Below are positions 17,681-26,122 of a DNA stretch of 64,000 nucleotides, piece by piece (position 1 is the first letter of the stretch; each line of letters starts with the position of its first letter). The notes under the pieces were generated by a model. That model saw nothing but the letters and a program-made list of their open reading frames with translations. It made no database searches and was not told where the DNA came from. The position numbers and the translations under genes are program-made. This DNA is from Aquitalea aquatica. Its GTDB lineage: Bacteria; Pseudomonadota; Gammaproteobacteria; Burkholderiales; Chromobacteriaceae. Location of the stretch: positions 62,001 to 126,000 of the forward strand of contig NZ_JACERN010000042.1 of assembly GCF_013911085.1 (NCBI RefSeq), in the 5' to 3' direction.

Positions 17681-18529
17681 TTACAGATCGCCGCCGGTCT
17701 CCAGGATGAAGCTGGCCTTGGCATCCTGGCCTAGCTGCTCCACCAGATAGGGCAGCACTTCCTTCAGTGTGGCGGGCAGGGTCCACGGCGGGTTGAGCAG
17801 GAACATGCCGCTGCCGTACATGCCAAAGCCGTCGGCAGAGGGTGCTTGCACGTGCAGCTCGGCGCGCAGCCAGCTCTTGGCCGGCAGCTTTTTCAGTTCT
17901 TTGGGCAGTTCTTTCATCTCGGCGCGCTGCAGGCAGGGATACCACACGGCGTAAATGCCGGTGGCAAAGCGCTTCAGGCCTTCTTTCAGTGCGGTCACCA
18001 CATGCTGGTAGTCGCGCTTGTCTTCGTAGGGCGGGTCGATCAGCACCAGGCCACGGCGCGGCGGTGGCGGCAGAATGGCCTTGATGCCTTCAAAGCCATT
18101 GGCCTGTTGCAGCTGGGTGCGGCGCGGCTGGCCGCCAAAGTTCTGCTCCAGCAGCTGGAAATCAGTAGGGTGCAGTTCGAACAGGCGCAGCTTGTCGCTT
18201 TGCGGCATCACCGCGGCGGCACACCAGGGCGAGCCGGGATAGAAACGCAGCTCACCATCCGGGTTCATCTCGCGCACCACATCCACATAAGCCGCCACGG
18301 CGGGCGGCAGGTCGCTACGCTCCCACAGGCGGGCAATGCCGCTCAGGTATTCGGCATTCTTGGCGGCATAGCCTTCGTGCAAGGCGTAGCCGCCGGCTCC
18401 GGCGTGGGTGTCGATATACCAGTAGGGTTTGTCTTTCTGGCCCAGGTAGTCCAGCACGGCAATTTCAATCAGGTGCTTGAGCACGTCGGCGTGGTTGCCG
18501 GCGTGAAAGGCGTGGCGATAACTCAGCAT
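17681..18529 (-). CDS. rlmJ: 23S rRNA (adenine-2030-N6)-methyltransferase RlmJ
   Basis: Methylates A2030 of 23S rRNA. The 282-residue protein starts MLSYRHAFHAGNHADVLKH, the N-terminal signature of RlmJ/YhiR, which includes an unusual helical insertion before the SAM-binding fold. The THAGAGGYAL segment forms the SAM site and DPPYED (residues 165-170) is the N6-adenine methyltransferase catalytic motif. Length is close to the E. coli protein (280). It has its own terminator and stands alone between the hydroxyproline operon and truC. It is a core housekeeping gene. Confidence 0.95.
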   Translation of the reverse strand: MLSYRHAFHAGNHADVLKHLIEIAVLDYLGQKDKPYWYIDTHAGAGGYALHEGYAAKNAEYLSGIARLWERSDLPPAVAAYVDVVREMNPDGELRFYPGSPWCAAAVMPQSDKLRLFELHPTDFQLLEQNFGGQPRRTQLQQANGFEGIKAILPPPPRRGLVLIDPPYEDKRDYQHVVTALKEGLKRFATGIYAVWYPCLQRAEMKELPKELKKLPAKSWLRAELHVQAPSADGFGMYGSGMFLLNPPWTLPATLKEVLPYLVEQLGQDAKASFILETGGDL

Positions 18530-18579
18530 GCATCAGCTTTCTAAGACAATGGCGGCATTGTAGCGGATTTGGGCGCGCC

Positions 18580-19326
18580 TCAGACGGCCGGCAGCCAGCT
18601 GGCGGGGATGGCATCTGCCCAGCCCAGTGCGCGTACCACGCTGGCAAAGTCCTCCGCCAGCGGGCAAGTCAACTGGATGGCCGCACCTGTCACCGGGTGG
18701 CTGATCTGCATTTCCATGCAGGCCAGCAACATGCGCTGGCTGCCAAAGTGCTCGGCAAACATGCGGTTATGCACGCCTTTGCCGTGAGTGGCATCGCCGA
18801 TGATGGGGTGGGCAATATGCTTCATGTGGCGGCGCAGCTGATGGCGGCGGCCGGTCAGTGGCGACAGCTCCATCAGTGCATAACGGCTGCTGGGGTAGCG
18901 GTCCACGGCAATCGGCAGCTCCACCGTGGCCAGGCGGCGGTAGTCGGTTTGTGCTTCCTGCGGGCCTTGTTCCACCTTTTCACCCAGCCAGGCCAGGTCA
19001 TCCACGCGGCGGCTGAGTGCGTGGTCGATATGGCCGGCTTCGACCGGATGGCCGCGCACCACCGCCAGATAGCGCTTGCTCACTTCCTGGCGTTCGAATT
19101 GCCAGCTCATCGCCTTGGCACTTTCCTTGTCCAGGGCAAACAGCAGTACGCCAGAGGTGCCCTTGTCCAGCCGGTGTACCGGGTAGACGCGCTGACCGAT
19201 CTGGTCACGCAATAGCTGGATGGCAAAGCGGGTTTCGTGGCGGTCCAGCTCGGAGCGGTGCACCAGCAGGTTGGACGGCTTGTGGATGGCGATCAGCTGC
19301 TGGTCGCGGTAGAGAATGGGTAGCAT
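18580..19326 (-). CDS. truC: tRNA pseudouridine(65) synthase TruC
   Basis: Makes pseudouridine at position 65 of tRNAs. The 248-residue protein has the RluA-family catalytic motif HRLDKGTSG with the nucleophile D54, followed by the TruC-like segments LTGRRHQLRRHMKHI and HPIIGDATHGKG. The ATG at 19326 gives the expected short N-terminus (MLPILYRDQQLIAIHKP) without the S4 domain of other RluA members. The frame is open another 183 bases upstream, but that sequence has no family character. No strong ribosome binding site is seen, so the exact start is less certain than the function. Confidence 0.9.
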   Translation of the reverse strand: MLPILYRDQQLIAIHKPSNLLVHRSELDRHETRFAIQLLRDQIGQRVYPVHRLDKGTSGVLLFALDKESAKAMSWQFERQEVSKRYLAVVRGHPVEAGHIDHALSRRVDDLAWLGEKVEQGPQEAQTDYRRLATVELPIAVDRYPSSRYALMELSPLTGRRHQLRRHMKHIAHPIIGDATHGKGVHNRMFAEHFGSQRMLLACMEMQISHPVTGAAIQLTCPLAEDFASVVRALGWADAIPASWLPAV

Positions 19327-19817
19327 GGCGGTGTGGATGAGGCGAAGGCGGCGATTGTAGGGCTTTGCCGGCGGCTTGGATATGCGAAAGGCGAGGCCGT
19401 GGCCGAATTGCGACAGCCATACGGTCAAATTTCGCCGGTCAGCGGCATTGACAGTGACTTCTTGCGCTTGCCTCAGGAAAACGTCATATTTTGTGATCCG
19501 GTCATGCAAATAGGCATAAATTTGCTGCGCGCTGCGGTTTTTTAACGCCGGATCATTGCGAATTCAGCCCCTCAATTACCAGCTTTGCGACAAGGTATTT
19601 CAAAGTGGAGAGGAAATTGTTTACAGTCAATTTCCCGGTCATTACAATTCGCCGCGCCCACCAAATTGAAATACTGCCTTGTCGGCTGACATCGGTTTAG
19701 CCATAAGCAGGTGATGGGTGCAAAATAGCCAATGCGGAAGGTGGGGCTTCCCGATGGTGCATGAACAGGCTAGCGTCCGCTCGTGCATGTTGACCAACAA
19801 AACCAAGAGTTCCTGAT
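19327..19817. other. 491-base intergenic region with nested inverted repeats
   Basis: No convincing gene is present. The stretch is the leader of the BMP-type transporter operon and the upstream region of truC. Its main content is the nested inverted repeat at 19588-19684. GTGCATG also occurs twice, about 35 bases apart, close to the transporter start. No PurR-like box or known purine riboswitch core was seen. Confidence 0.6.
19588..19684. other. Nested inverted repeat / structured leader candidate
   Basis: CGACAAGG plus TATTTCAA (19588-19603) pairs with TTGAAATA plus CCTTGTCG (19666-19684), a 16-base-pair stem with a 3-base bulge. Inside lies a second perfect inverted repeat, GGAAATTG (19612-19619) with CAATTTCC (19628-19635), separated by 8 bases. 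This could be a structured 5' leader RNA of the downstream transporter operon or a palindromic operator pair. It matches no RNA family that I recognise. Confidence 0.5.
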
Positions 19818-20822
19818 ATGACCATCCAACTGAAACGAGCAAGCCTTGCCGTCGCCCTGTCCATGCTGGCCGGTGCCACCTTTGCCAAGGACTTCACCCC
19901 GGCCGTGATCTACGATCAGGCCGGCAAGTTTGACAAGAGCTTCAACGAAGCGGCGTTCAATGGCGCAGAGCGTTTCAAGAAGGAATTCAAGATCAGCTAT
20001 CGTGAAGGCACCATTGCCTCCGAAGCACAAAAGGAACAGCTCCTGCGCAACTTGGCGCGCAAGGATGCTGACCTGATCGTGTCTGTCGGCTTCTCCTTCA
20101 CCCAGGCGGTAGAAACCGTGGCCAAGGAATTTCCCAAGGTGAAATTCACCATCATCGACTCGGTGGCCAAGGGTCCGAACGTACAGAGCATCGTGTTCAA
20201 GGAACAGGAAGGCTCCTTCCTGGTGGGTATGGCCGCTGCTATGGCCTCCAAGTCCGGCAAGGTCGGTTATATCGGTGGCATGGATGTGCCGCTGATCCGC
20301 GCCTTTGGCTGTGGCTATGTGCAGGGCGCCAAGTACGCCAACAAGAAGGCTGAAGTCATTCAGAACATGACCGGCACCACCCCGCAGGCCTTCAACGACC
20401 CGGCACGTGGTACCGAACTGGCCAAGAGCCAGTTTGATCGCGGTGTTGACGTGGTGTTCGCTGCTGCCGGCGGCACCGGCCTGGGCGTGCTGCAGGCTGC
20501 CAAGACCGCCAACAAGCTGTCCATTGGCGTGGATAGCAACCAGAACCACCTCTACCCGGGCTATGTGCTGACCTCCATGGTCAAGCGCGTGGACAATGCC
20601 GTGTACGACACATTCAAGTCCGCCCGCGACGGCAGCTGGAAGCCGGAAGTCAAGGTCATGGGCCTGAAGGAAGGCGGCGTGGACTGGGCGCTGGACAGCA
20701 ATAACCGCAAGCTGATTTCTGCCGACATGGAAAAGAAAATCGGCGCAGCCAAGAAGGACATCATCAGTGGCAAGCTTAGCGTGGTCGACTACCGCGCCAG
20801 CAATAGCTGCCCGGTGAAATAA
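19818..20822 (+). CDS. BMP-family ABC transporter substrate-binding protein (nucleoside-type)
   Basis: A 334-residue periplasmic protein with signal peptide (SLAVALSMLAGATFAKD) and the BMP/PnrA fold: AVIYDQAGKFDKSFNEAAFNGAERF at the mature start and VDVVFAAAGGTGLGV in the second lobe. BMP proteins bind purine nucleosides or related ligands. The signal peptide has no lipobox cysteine, so unlike many BMP proteins this is probably a soluble periplasmic protein. It is first in a four-gene ABC operon and is followed by a hairpin that may keep its transcript level above that of the membrane components. Autoinducer- or sugar-type ligands are the main alternatives. Confidence 0.88.
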   Translation: MTIQLKRASLAVALSMLAGATFAKDFTPAVIYDQAGKFDKSFNEAAFNGAERFKKEFKISYREGTIASEAQKEQLLRNLARKDADLIVSVGFSFTQAVETVAKEFPKVKFTIIDSVAKGPNVQSIVFKEQEGSFLVGMAAAMASKSGKVGYIGGMDVPLIRAFGCGYVQGAKYANKKAEVIQNMTGTTPQAFNDPARGTELAKSQFDRGVDVVFAAAGGTGLGVLQAAKTANKLSIGVDSNQNHLYPGYVLTSMVKRVDNAVYDTFKSARDGSWKPEVKVMGLKEGGVDWALDSNNRKLISADMEKKIGAAKKDIISGKLSVVDYRASNSCPVK

Positions 20823-20865
20823 GTCTATTTGAAGATATTTTCCCGGTCGCGGCCCGGGAGGACTG

Positions 20866-20898
20866 CAGGCACGATGGCTCAGGCTATCGTGCCTGTTT
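20866..20898 (+). terminator. Intra-operon hairpin between binding protein and ATPase genes
   Basis: CAGGCACGAT and ATCGTGCCTG form a perfect 10-base-pair stem with a 10-base loop, followed by TTT. It probably acts as a partial terminator or 3'-end stabiliser for the binding-protein transcript. Confidence 0.55.
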
Positions 20899-20949
20899 GG
20901 TTCTGGCGGGGCCGCCGACCGGATTCATGGAAATCGGGGAAATACGGGC

Positions 20950-22476
20950 ATGACTGATTTCGCCATCGGGCTCAACGGCATCTGCAAGCGCTTTGGCGCA
21001 GTGCAGGCCAATCGCGATGTCTCAATGAACATCGCCAAGGGCTCCATACACGGCATCATCGGCGAGAACGGCGCGGGCAAATCCACCCTGATGAGCATTC
21101 TGTACGGCTATTACCAGGCCGACAGCGGCAGCATCACGGTCGATGGGCGGGAAGTGCGCATCCGCAATAGCCAGGAGGCCATCCGCCTGGGCATCGGCAT
21201 GGTGCATCAGCATTTCATGCTGGTGGACAACTTCACCGTGCTGGAAAACATCGTGCTGGGCGCCGAAGGCGGCCTGCTGCTCAAGCAGGGCCTGGCCAAG
21301 GCGCGCGAACATCTGCAGGCGCTAAATCGTGATTACTCACTGGAGGTGGATCCGGACGCCATCGTTGGCGAGCTGGGTGTTGGCCTGCAACAGCGGGTGG
21401 AAATTCTCAAGGCGCTGTATCGCGGGGCCGACGTACTGATTCTGGACGAGCCGACAGCCGTGCTGACGCCGCAGGAGGCCGACCACCTGTTTTGCATTCT
21501 GCGTGCGCTGCGCGAGCAGGGCAAGACGGTGATCCTGATCACTCACAAGCTGCGCGAGGTGATGGATATCACCGACGCGGTCAGCGTGATGCGTGCCGGC
21601 ACCGTGGTGGGCAATGTCCGCACGGCGGATGTCGACAAGGAAAAGCTGGCCGACCTGATGGTAGGGCGCAAGGTAACGCTGAAGGTGGACAAGGCCGAAC
21701 GCGAGCCCGGTGCTGCGGTGCTGGACGTGCGCCAGCTGTGCCTGACCGATGCGCGCGGTGTCAAGCTGCTGGACGATTTGAATTTCCAGGTGCGTGCCGG
21801 TGAGATCGTCGGCATTGCCGGGGTGTCCGGTAACGGCCAGTCCGAGCTGCTGGAAGTGCTGGCCGGCATGCTGGAGCCGACTTCCGGTGAAATCCGCTAT
21901 CAGGGGGCGGATCTGCTACAGGAAAAATCCAGCCAGCCGCGGGCGGCGCTGTACCGCAAGAAGGGCATTGCCCATGTGCCGGAAGACCGTTCGCGCGAGG
22001 GGCTGGTTAAGTCTTTCCCCATGTTCGAGAACGCCATTCTTGGCTATCACGACGACAAGAGCGTCAGCAAGGGTGGCTTGTATTCTCGCCAGGCGCTGCT
22101 GGCGCGCACGCGCGATTTCATCCGTCAGTTTGATATCCGTCCGGACAATGCCCAGCTGCGCGTGGGCTTGCTGTCAGGTGGCAATCAGCAAAAAGTGGTG
22201 CTGGCGCGTGAAATTCACGCCAATCCAGAACTGCTGCTGATCGGCCAGCCGACGCGTGGCGTGGACATCGGTGCCATCGAGTTCATCCACAAACGGCTGG
22301 TGGAACTGCGTGATGCCGGCAAGGCCATCCTGCTGGTGTCGGTGGAACTGGAAGAGATTCTGGCCTTGTCCGACCGCATTCTGGTGATGGCCGGCGGGCA
22401 GATTAGCGGCGAAGTGGCGGCCAGGGATGCCGACACCATTTCGCTGGGTTTGTTGATGGGGGGGCACAAACATTGA
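20950..22476 (+). CDS. ABC transporter ATP-binding protein, duplicated (nucleoside/sugar type)
   Basis: A 508-residue protein with two ABC domains in one chain, the arrangement of nucleoside and simple-sugar importers. The first domain (about 8-240) has a full Walker A (GENGAGKST), a divergent signature region (GELGVGLQQRVEI) and Walker B (LILDEPTAVLTP). The second (about 262-500) has the reduced Walker A of this family (GVSGNGQSELLE) and signature LLSGGNQQK. It powers uptake with the two permeases that follow. Its last 4 bases overlap the TTG start of the next gene. Confidence 0.9.
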   Translation: MTDFAIGLNGICKRFGAVQANRDVSMNIAKGSIHGIIGENGAGKSTLMSILYGYYQADSGSITVDGREVRIRNSQEAIRLGIGMVHQHFMLVDNFTVLENIVLGAEGGLLLKQGLAKAREHLQALNRDYSLEVDPDAIVGELGVGLQQRVEILKALYRGADVLILDEPTAVLTPQEADHLFCILRALREQGKTVILITHKLREVMDITDAVSVMRAGTVVGNVRTADVDKEKLADLMVGRKVTLKVDKAEREPGAAVLDVRQLCLTDARGVKLLDDLNFQVRAGEIVGIAGVSGNGQSELLEVLAGMLEPTSGEIRYQGADLLQEKSSQPRAALYRKKGIAHVPEDRSREGLVKSFPMFENAILGYHDDKSVSKGGLYSRQALLARTRDFIRQFDIRPDNAQLRVGLLSGGNQQKVVLAREIHANPELLLIGQPTRGVDIGAIEFIHKRLVELRDAGKAILLVSVELEEILALSDRILVMAGGQISGEVAARDADTISLGLLMGGHKH

Positions 22477-23579
22477 AATTCGGACAACCGTCCACATTGC
22501 CGCGCTGGGCACAGCTCACTGTGCTGCCGGCATTGAATCTGCTGGCCGCCTTGCTGGTGACCGGTTTCGTGACCTGGATGATAGGCGAAGATCCGTGGGA
22601 ATGCCTGCAATTGCTGGTCAGTGGTGCCTTCGGTAGTGGCGAGGGCATAGGCTACACCCTGTTCTACACCACCGGTTTCATCTTTACCGGGCTGGCGGTG
22701 GCCACGGCTTTTCATGCCGGGCTGTTCAATATCGGTGGCGAAGGGCAGGCCTATCTGGCTGGCCTGGGGGTGACGCTGGTGGTGCTGGCGTTTGATCACA
22801 CCCTGCCGCCGATTGTGCTGGTGCCGCTGTGCATTCTGGCTGCCATGGGCTTTGGTGCGGCCTGGGCCTTCATTCCGGGCTGGCTGCAGGCACGCCGTGG
22901 CAGCCACATCGTGGTTACCACCATCATGTTCAACTTCATCGCTTATTCGCTGATGTTGTATTTGATTGGCCATCACCTGATCGAAGCCGGTTCGCAAAAC
23001 CCCACCACCCGCGAGTTTGGCCAGGCTTCATGGATTCCTGCCATTCATCAGGTGGCTGCCGGCATGGGCATCAGCCTGCCCAGCACGCCGCTGAACCTGA
23101 CTTTTGTCATGGCGCTGCTGGCCTGCGGCCTGTTTTACCTGCTGGTGTGGCATAGCCGCTGGGGCTTCCAGCTGCGTACGGTGGGCGTGAACGAGAGCGC
23201 CGCCCGCTATGCCGGCATCAATGTCAGCAAGACCATCATCCTGGCGATGTGTGTGTCTGGTGCGCTGTCCGGCTTTGCCGCCATCAACGAGCTGCTGGGT
23301 TCCACCCACCGCATGAATGTGTCCTTCACCAATGGCGTGGGTTTTGTCGGCATCGCCGTGGCGCTGATGGGACGTAACCATCCGGTGGGCATCATTCTGT
23401 CGGCCCTGCTGTTTGGCGGCCTGACCCAGGGCGGGCTGGAGCTGTCGTTTGAAAAGCCGGTGATTACCCGCGAAATGATCATCTTCATCCAGGGCCTGAT
23501 CATCCTGTTCTGCGGCGCGCTGGAAAACCTGTTCGAGCCGTTTATTGCCGGCCTGTTCAAGCGCAAGGAGGACAAATAA
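22473..23579 (+). CDS. ABC transporter permease 1 (BMP/nucleoside type)
   Basis: A 368-residue inner-membrane permease of the BPD_transp_2 (LivH/RbsC-like) family, with roughly nine hydrophobic segments and the GEGQAYLAGL loop typical of nucleoside-type permeases. Translation appears to start at TTG 22473, which overlaps the ATPase stop (ATTGA) and is preceded by a G-rich stretch; no ATG fits. The long, more polar N-terminus is typical of the first of two permeases in BMP operons. It ends by sharing one base with the next gene. Confidence 0.88.
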   Translation: MKFGQPSTLPRWAQLTVLPALNLLAALLVTGFVTWMIGEDPWECLQLLVSGAFGSGEGIGYTLFYTTGFIFTGLAVATAFHAGLFNIGGEGQAYLAGLGVTLVVLAFDHTLPPIVLVPLCILAAMGFGAAWAFIPGWLQARRGSHIVVTTIMFNFIAYSLMLYLIGHHLIEAGSQNPTTREFGQASWIPAIHQVAAGMGISLPSTPLNLTFVMALLACGLFYLLVWHSRWGFQLRTVGVNESAARYAGINVSKTIILAMCVSGALSGFAAINELLGSTHRMNVSFTNGVGFVGIAVALMGRNHPVGIILSALLFGGLTQGGLELSFEKPVITREMIIFIQGLIILFCGALENLFEPFIAGLFKRKEDK

Positions 23580-24541
23580 TGGAGCAGCTGTTCAGCTTGC
23601 TGGACTCAACCATCCGGGTGGCTACGCCGCTGGTGCTGGCGGCACTGGCCGGCATGTTCTCCGAGCGCTCCGGCGTGGTGGACATCGGCCTGGAAGGCAA
23701 GATGCTGGTGGCGGCTTTTGCCGCTGCTGCCGCTGCCTTTGTCACGCATTCTCCCTGGCTGGGGCTGCTGGCCGGCATCATGGCCTCGGTCAGCCTGGCC
23801 ATGGTGCATGCTTTTGTTTCGGTCACCTATAACGGCAATCAGTTGATCTCCGGCATGGCCATCAACACCATTGCCTCCGGCATCACGCCGGTGCTGGGGC
23901 TGGCCTGGTTCCAGCAGGGCGGCAATACCCCGCAGCTGGATGACGATTCACGCTTCCACGACATCAGCCTGCCGTTTGCCGATGCGCTGTCGAATGTCCC
24001 AGTCATTGGCCATCTCTACAGCAAGCTGCTGTCCGGGCACAGCATACTGGTTTACCTCACCATCCTGATCATTCCCGTGGTGAGCTGGGTGGTATATCGC
24101 AGCCGTTTTGGCCTGCGCCTGCGTGCGGTGGGTGAAAATCCGCATGCGGCGGATACTGCGGGCGTGTCGGTGGCGCGGGTACGCTATATCGCCCTGTTCT
24201 GGGGTGGCGTGCTGTGCGGGGTGGCCGGTACTTTCCTGTCGGTATACCAGACCGGCAGCTTCATCAAGGAAATGACCGCCGGCAAGGGCTTTCTGGCACT
24301 GGCTGCGCTGATTTTCGGCAAGTGGCGTCCGCTGCCGGCGGTATTGGGCTGCCTGTTGTTTGCCTTTGCCGACGCCTCGCAGATCCGGCTGGAAGGGGTG
24401 GATTTGCCTATCGTTGGCCAGATTCCCTCGCAGGCCATCCAGGTGATTCCTTATGTGCTGACGGTATTGTTGCTGGCCGGCTTTGTCGGCCGAGCCGTGG
24501 CACCCAAGGCCATTGGCGTGCCGTTTGTAAAATCACGCTAA
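23579..24541 (+). CDS. ABC transporter permease 2 (BMP/nucleoside type)
   Basis: A 320-residue inner-membrane permease, the partner of the preceding one. The start TPLVLAALAGMFSERSGVVDIGLEGKML is characteristic of the second permease in nucleoside and BMP-linked importers. The ATG overlaps the previous stop as TAATG, and AAGGAGG lies about 10 bases upstream inside the previous gene, so translation is coupled. It is the last gene of the operon and is followed by a strong terminator. Confidence 0.9.
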   Translation: MEQLFSLLDSTIRVATPLVLAALAGMFSERSGVVDIGLEGKMLVAAFAAAAAAFVTHSPWLGLLAGIMASVSLAMVHAFVSVTYNGNQLISGMAINTIASGITPVLGLAWFQQGGNTPQLDDDSRFHDISLPFADALSNVPVIGHLYSKLLSGHSILVYLTILIIPVVSWVVYRSRFGLRLRAVGENPHAADTAGVSVARVRYIALFWGGVLCGVAGTFLSVYQTGSFIKEMTAGKGFLALAALIFGKWRPLPAVLGCLLFAFADASQIRLEGVDLPIVGQIPSQAIQVIPYVLTVLLLAGFVGRAVAPKAIGVPFVKSR

Positions 24542-24575
24542 GCAGTAAAATCGGCCGCCTCTGGCGGGCTGCAGG

Positions 24576-24601
24576 AAAAACCGGCTTTGGCCGGTTTTTT
24601 T
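24576..24601 (+). terminator. Rho-independent terminator of the BMP-type transporter operon
   Basis: CCGGC and GCCGG with loop TTTG are extended by A/T pairs (AAAAA with TTTTT) and followed by further T residues. Confidence 0.85.
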
Positions 24602-24750
24602 ACGTCGCCATGCTGCTGGGCTGATGCTGGCGGGTCGAAATGTGAAGTGAATTGCACTACAACAAGGGTAATGCACCAGCCAGCCTGGGCAGGGATTGAC
24701 AAAAGAAAATAAACAAGGCTGCAATAGTCGGCCGAATCTGGGGGAATGGT

Positions 24751-25452
24751 ATGTGGCTGGCCATGCTGACACTGGTCCTGGTGGGGTGTACTGTCGCCGC
24801 TCTGGCCGGCTTGTTAGGCGGCGCGCTGCGCCAGCATGATCCTGATGCCCTGACCGGGCAGGGCAGGCCGCCGGGCGATAGCGTACTTGGCAAGGTAGTG
24901 ACCATCCGCAAGACGCGCGACGACTCCTGGACCCGCCGTCCCTGGCCCTACATCCGTGACAGGCTTACCTTTCCGCCGCTGGACATTCCCGCAGTCATCC
25001 TGCATAGCACCATCACCCCGGGCAAGTGCTACCGTGTCGACCCTGCTACCCTGACTTGTACCTGTAGCTATTTCCTGCTGCGCGGATCAAGCGCTGCCAT
25101 TGGCAGCAAGGAAAGGCTTTGCCGCCATCTACGCAAGGTGTATGCCGAGCGTGGTGCACTGCCCGCTGTGGTCAATATGGTGCTGTTGGATGATGTGCAT
25201 TTTTGCGAGACCGACCAGCTATGGTCGGGTGAAGTGGAAGGGGTGCCGGTGGCCATCGCCTGGCGTGAAGGCGACCCGTGGGTCACCATCTATACCCGTA
25301 GCAATGCCCTTAATCAGTCACCGGAATTCCAACGCTACAACTTCCATCTCGATCACGCCGGCTGGTCTGACAGCCGCGCTCCCAAGTACAACGCAACCGC
25401 TATCCGCCAGATGCTGGCGGACTGGTTTGGCGACCGCAAGCTGATGGCCTGA
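24751..25452 (+). CDS. Unrecognised protein with hydrophobic N-terminus and SWIM-type Cys/His motif
   Basis: A 233-residue protein of no family I recognise. Residues 1-25 are hydrophobic (MWLAMLTLVLVGCTVAALAG) and could be a membrane anchor. C103-x-C105 (LTCTCSYF) and C124-x-H126 (RLCRHLRKV) fit the CxC...CxH pattern of SWIM zinc fingers, with 18 residues between the pairs. The remainder is soluble and rich in aromatic residues. A G-rich segment (GGGGGAA) precedes the ATG at 24751. It stands alone after the transporter terminator and converges with the ankyrin gene. A membrane-anchored SWIM motif is unusual; metal binding is an inference from spacing only. Confidence 0.6.
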   Translation: MWLAMLTLVLVGCTVAALAGLLGGALRQHDPDALTGQGRPPGDSVLGKVVTIRKTRDDSWTRRPWPYIRDRLTFPPLDIPAVILHSTITPGKCYRVDPATLTCTCSYFLLRGSSAAIGSKERLCRHLRKVYAERGALPAVVNMVLLDDVHFCETDQLWSGEVEGVPVAIAWREGDPWVTIYTRSNALNQSPEFQRYNFHLDHAGWSDSRAPKYNATAIRQMLADWFGDRKLMA

Positions 25453-25460
25453 GCACGCAC

Positions 25461-26030
25461 TCAACGCTTTCTCAGCGCTGCCCGCATTGATGCCCGTCGA
25501 TGGGCGGGTAATTTGTCGACGTAGTTGATGGCCGTTTGGTCGTATTTATCGGTTTCATCCAGCGATGCGCCATGTGCCACAAGAGAGGCAACGATGGCCG
25601 GTGAGGACTCAAGCACCGCAATCATCAGTACGGTGATCCCGCTGGTGCGTGTACATGCATTGACATCGGCACCCTTGGTGATCAGATCTTCCACGATACC
25701 AACGTCCTTGGATTCCGCCGCGTAAAACAATGGTGTGCGGCCATCGTAGCCATCGACATTGGCATCAGCACCAGCCTGCAGCAACACTTGCACCGCTGCA
25801 CGGTTACGACTGTCGATCGCATAAGCCAGTGCTGTCTTGGAAATATTGTCTAGCGATTGATCAAGCTCACAGTGATGGTTCTTGATATGGCTGACCACCG
25901 CGGATGCGTCGGCATGGCGCAGCAGTTGTTGCCAGTCTGCCTTATTGCACGCTGCAATTGTTTGTTGTGCGAGTAGCAGCATGCCAATGCTGAGCAGGCA
26001 TCTATTCGAATAGTTTTTTGCAAACGTCAT
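25461..26030 (-). CDS. Secreted ankyrin-repeat protein at the end of the tss operon
   Basis: A 189-residue protein with a signal peptide (CLLSIGMLLLAQQTIAAC, cleavage near residue 27) and at least three ankyrin repeats (KTALAYAIDSRNRAAVQVLLQAGAD, GRTPLFYAAESKDVGIVEDLITKGAD, and a third to about residue 165). The mature protein should be periplasmic or, if the cysteine after the signal is lipidated, membrane-attached. It follows tssE on the same strand after 93 bases with no evident terminator, so it may belong to the T6SS transcript. Small periplasmic ankyrin proteins sometimes serve as immunity or inhibitor proteins. Here that is speculation; no adjacent effector is seen. Confidence 0.75.
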   Translation of the reverse strand: MTFAKNYSNRCLLSIGMLLLAQQTIAACNKADWQQLLRHADASAVVSHIKNHHCELDQSLDNISKTALAYAIDSRNRAAVQVLLQAGADANVDGYDGRTPLFYAAESKDVGIVEDLITKGADVNACTRTSGITVLMIAVLESSPAIVASLVAHGASLDETDKYDQTAINYVDKLPAHRRASMRAALRKR

Positions 26031-26122
26031 CTAAAGTGTCACCATCAAGTCCGCCAAGCGTAGCTCTGCTTCCTGGTCATCTAGTTTGTAAGTTAAATGT
26101 CAGTCGCTCAGTCCACGCCTGT

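Noticed and set aside
21780-22476. Degenerate second Walker A in the nucleoside-type ATPase
   Set aside because: A reduced P-loop in the second ABC domain (GVSGNGQSE) is normal for this family and is not a sign of decay.
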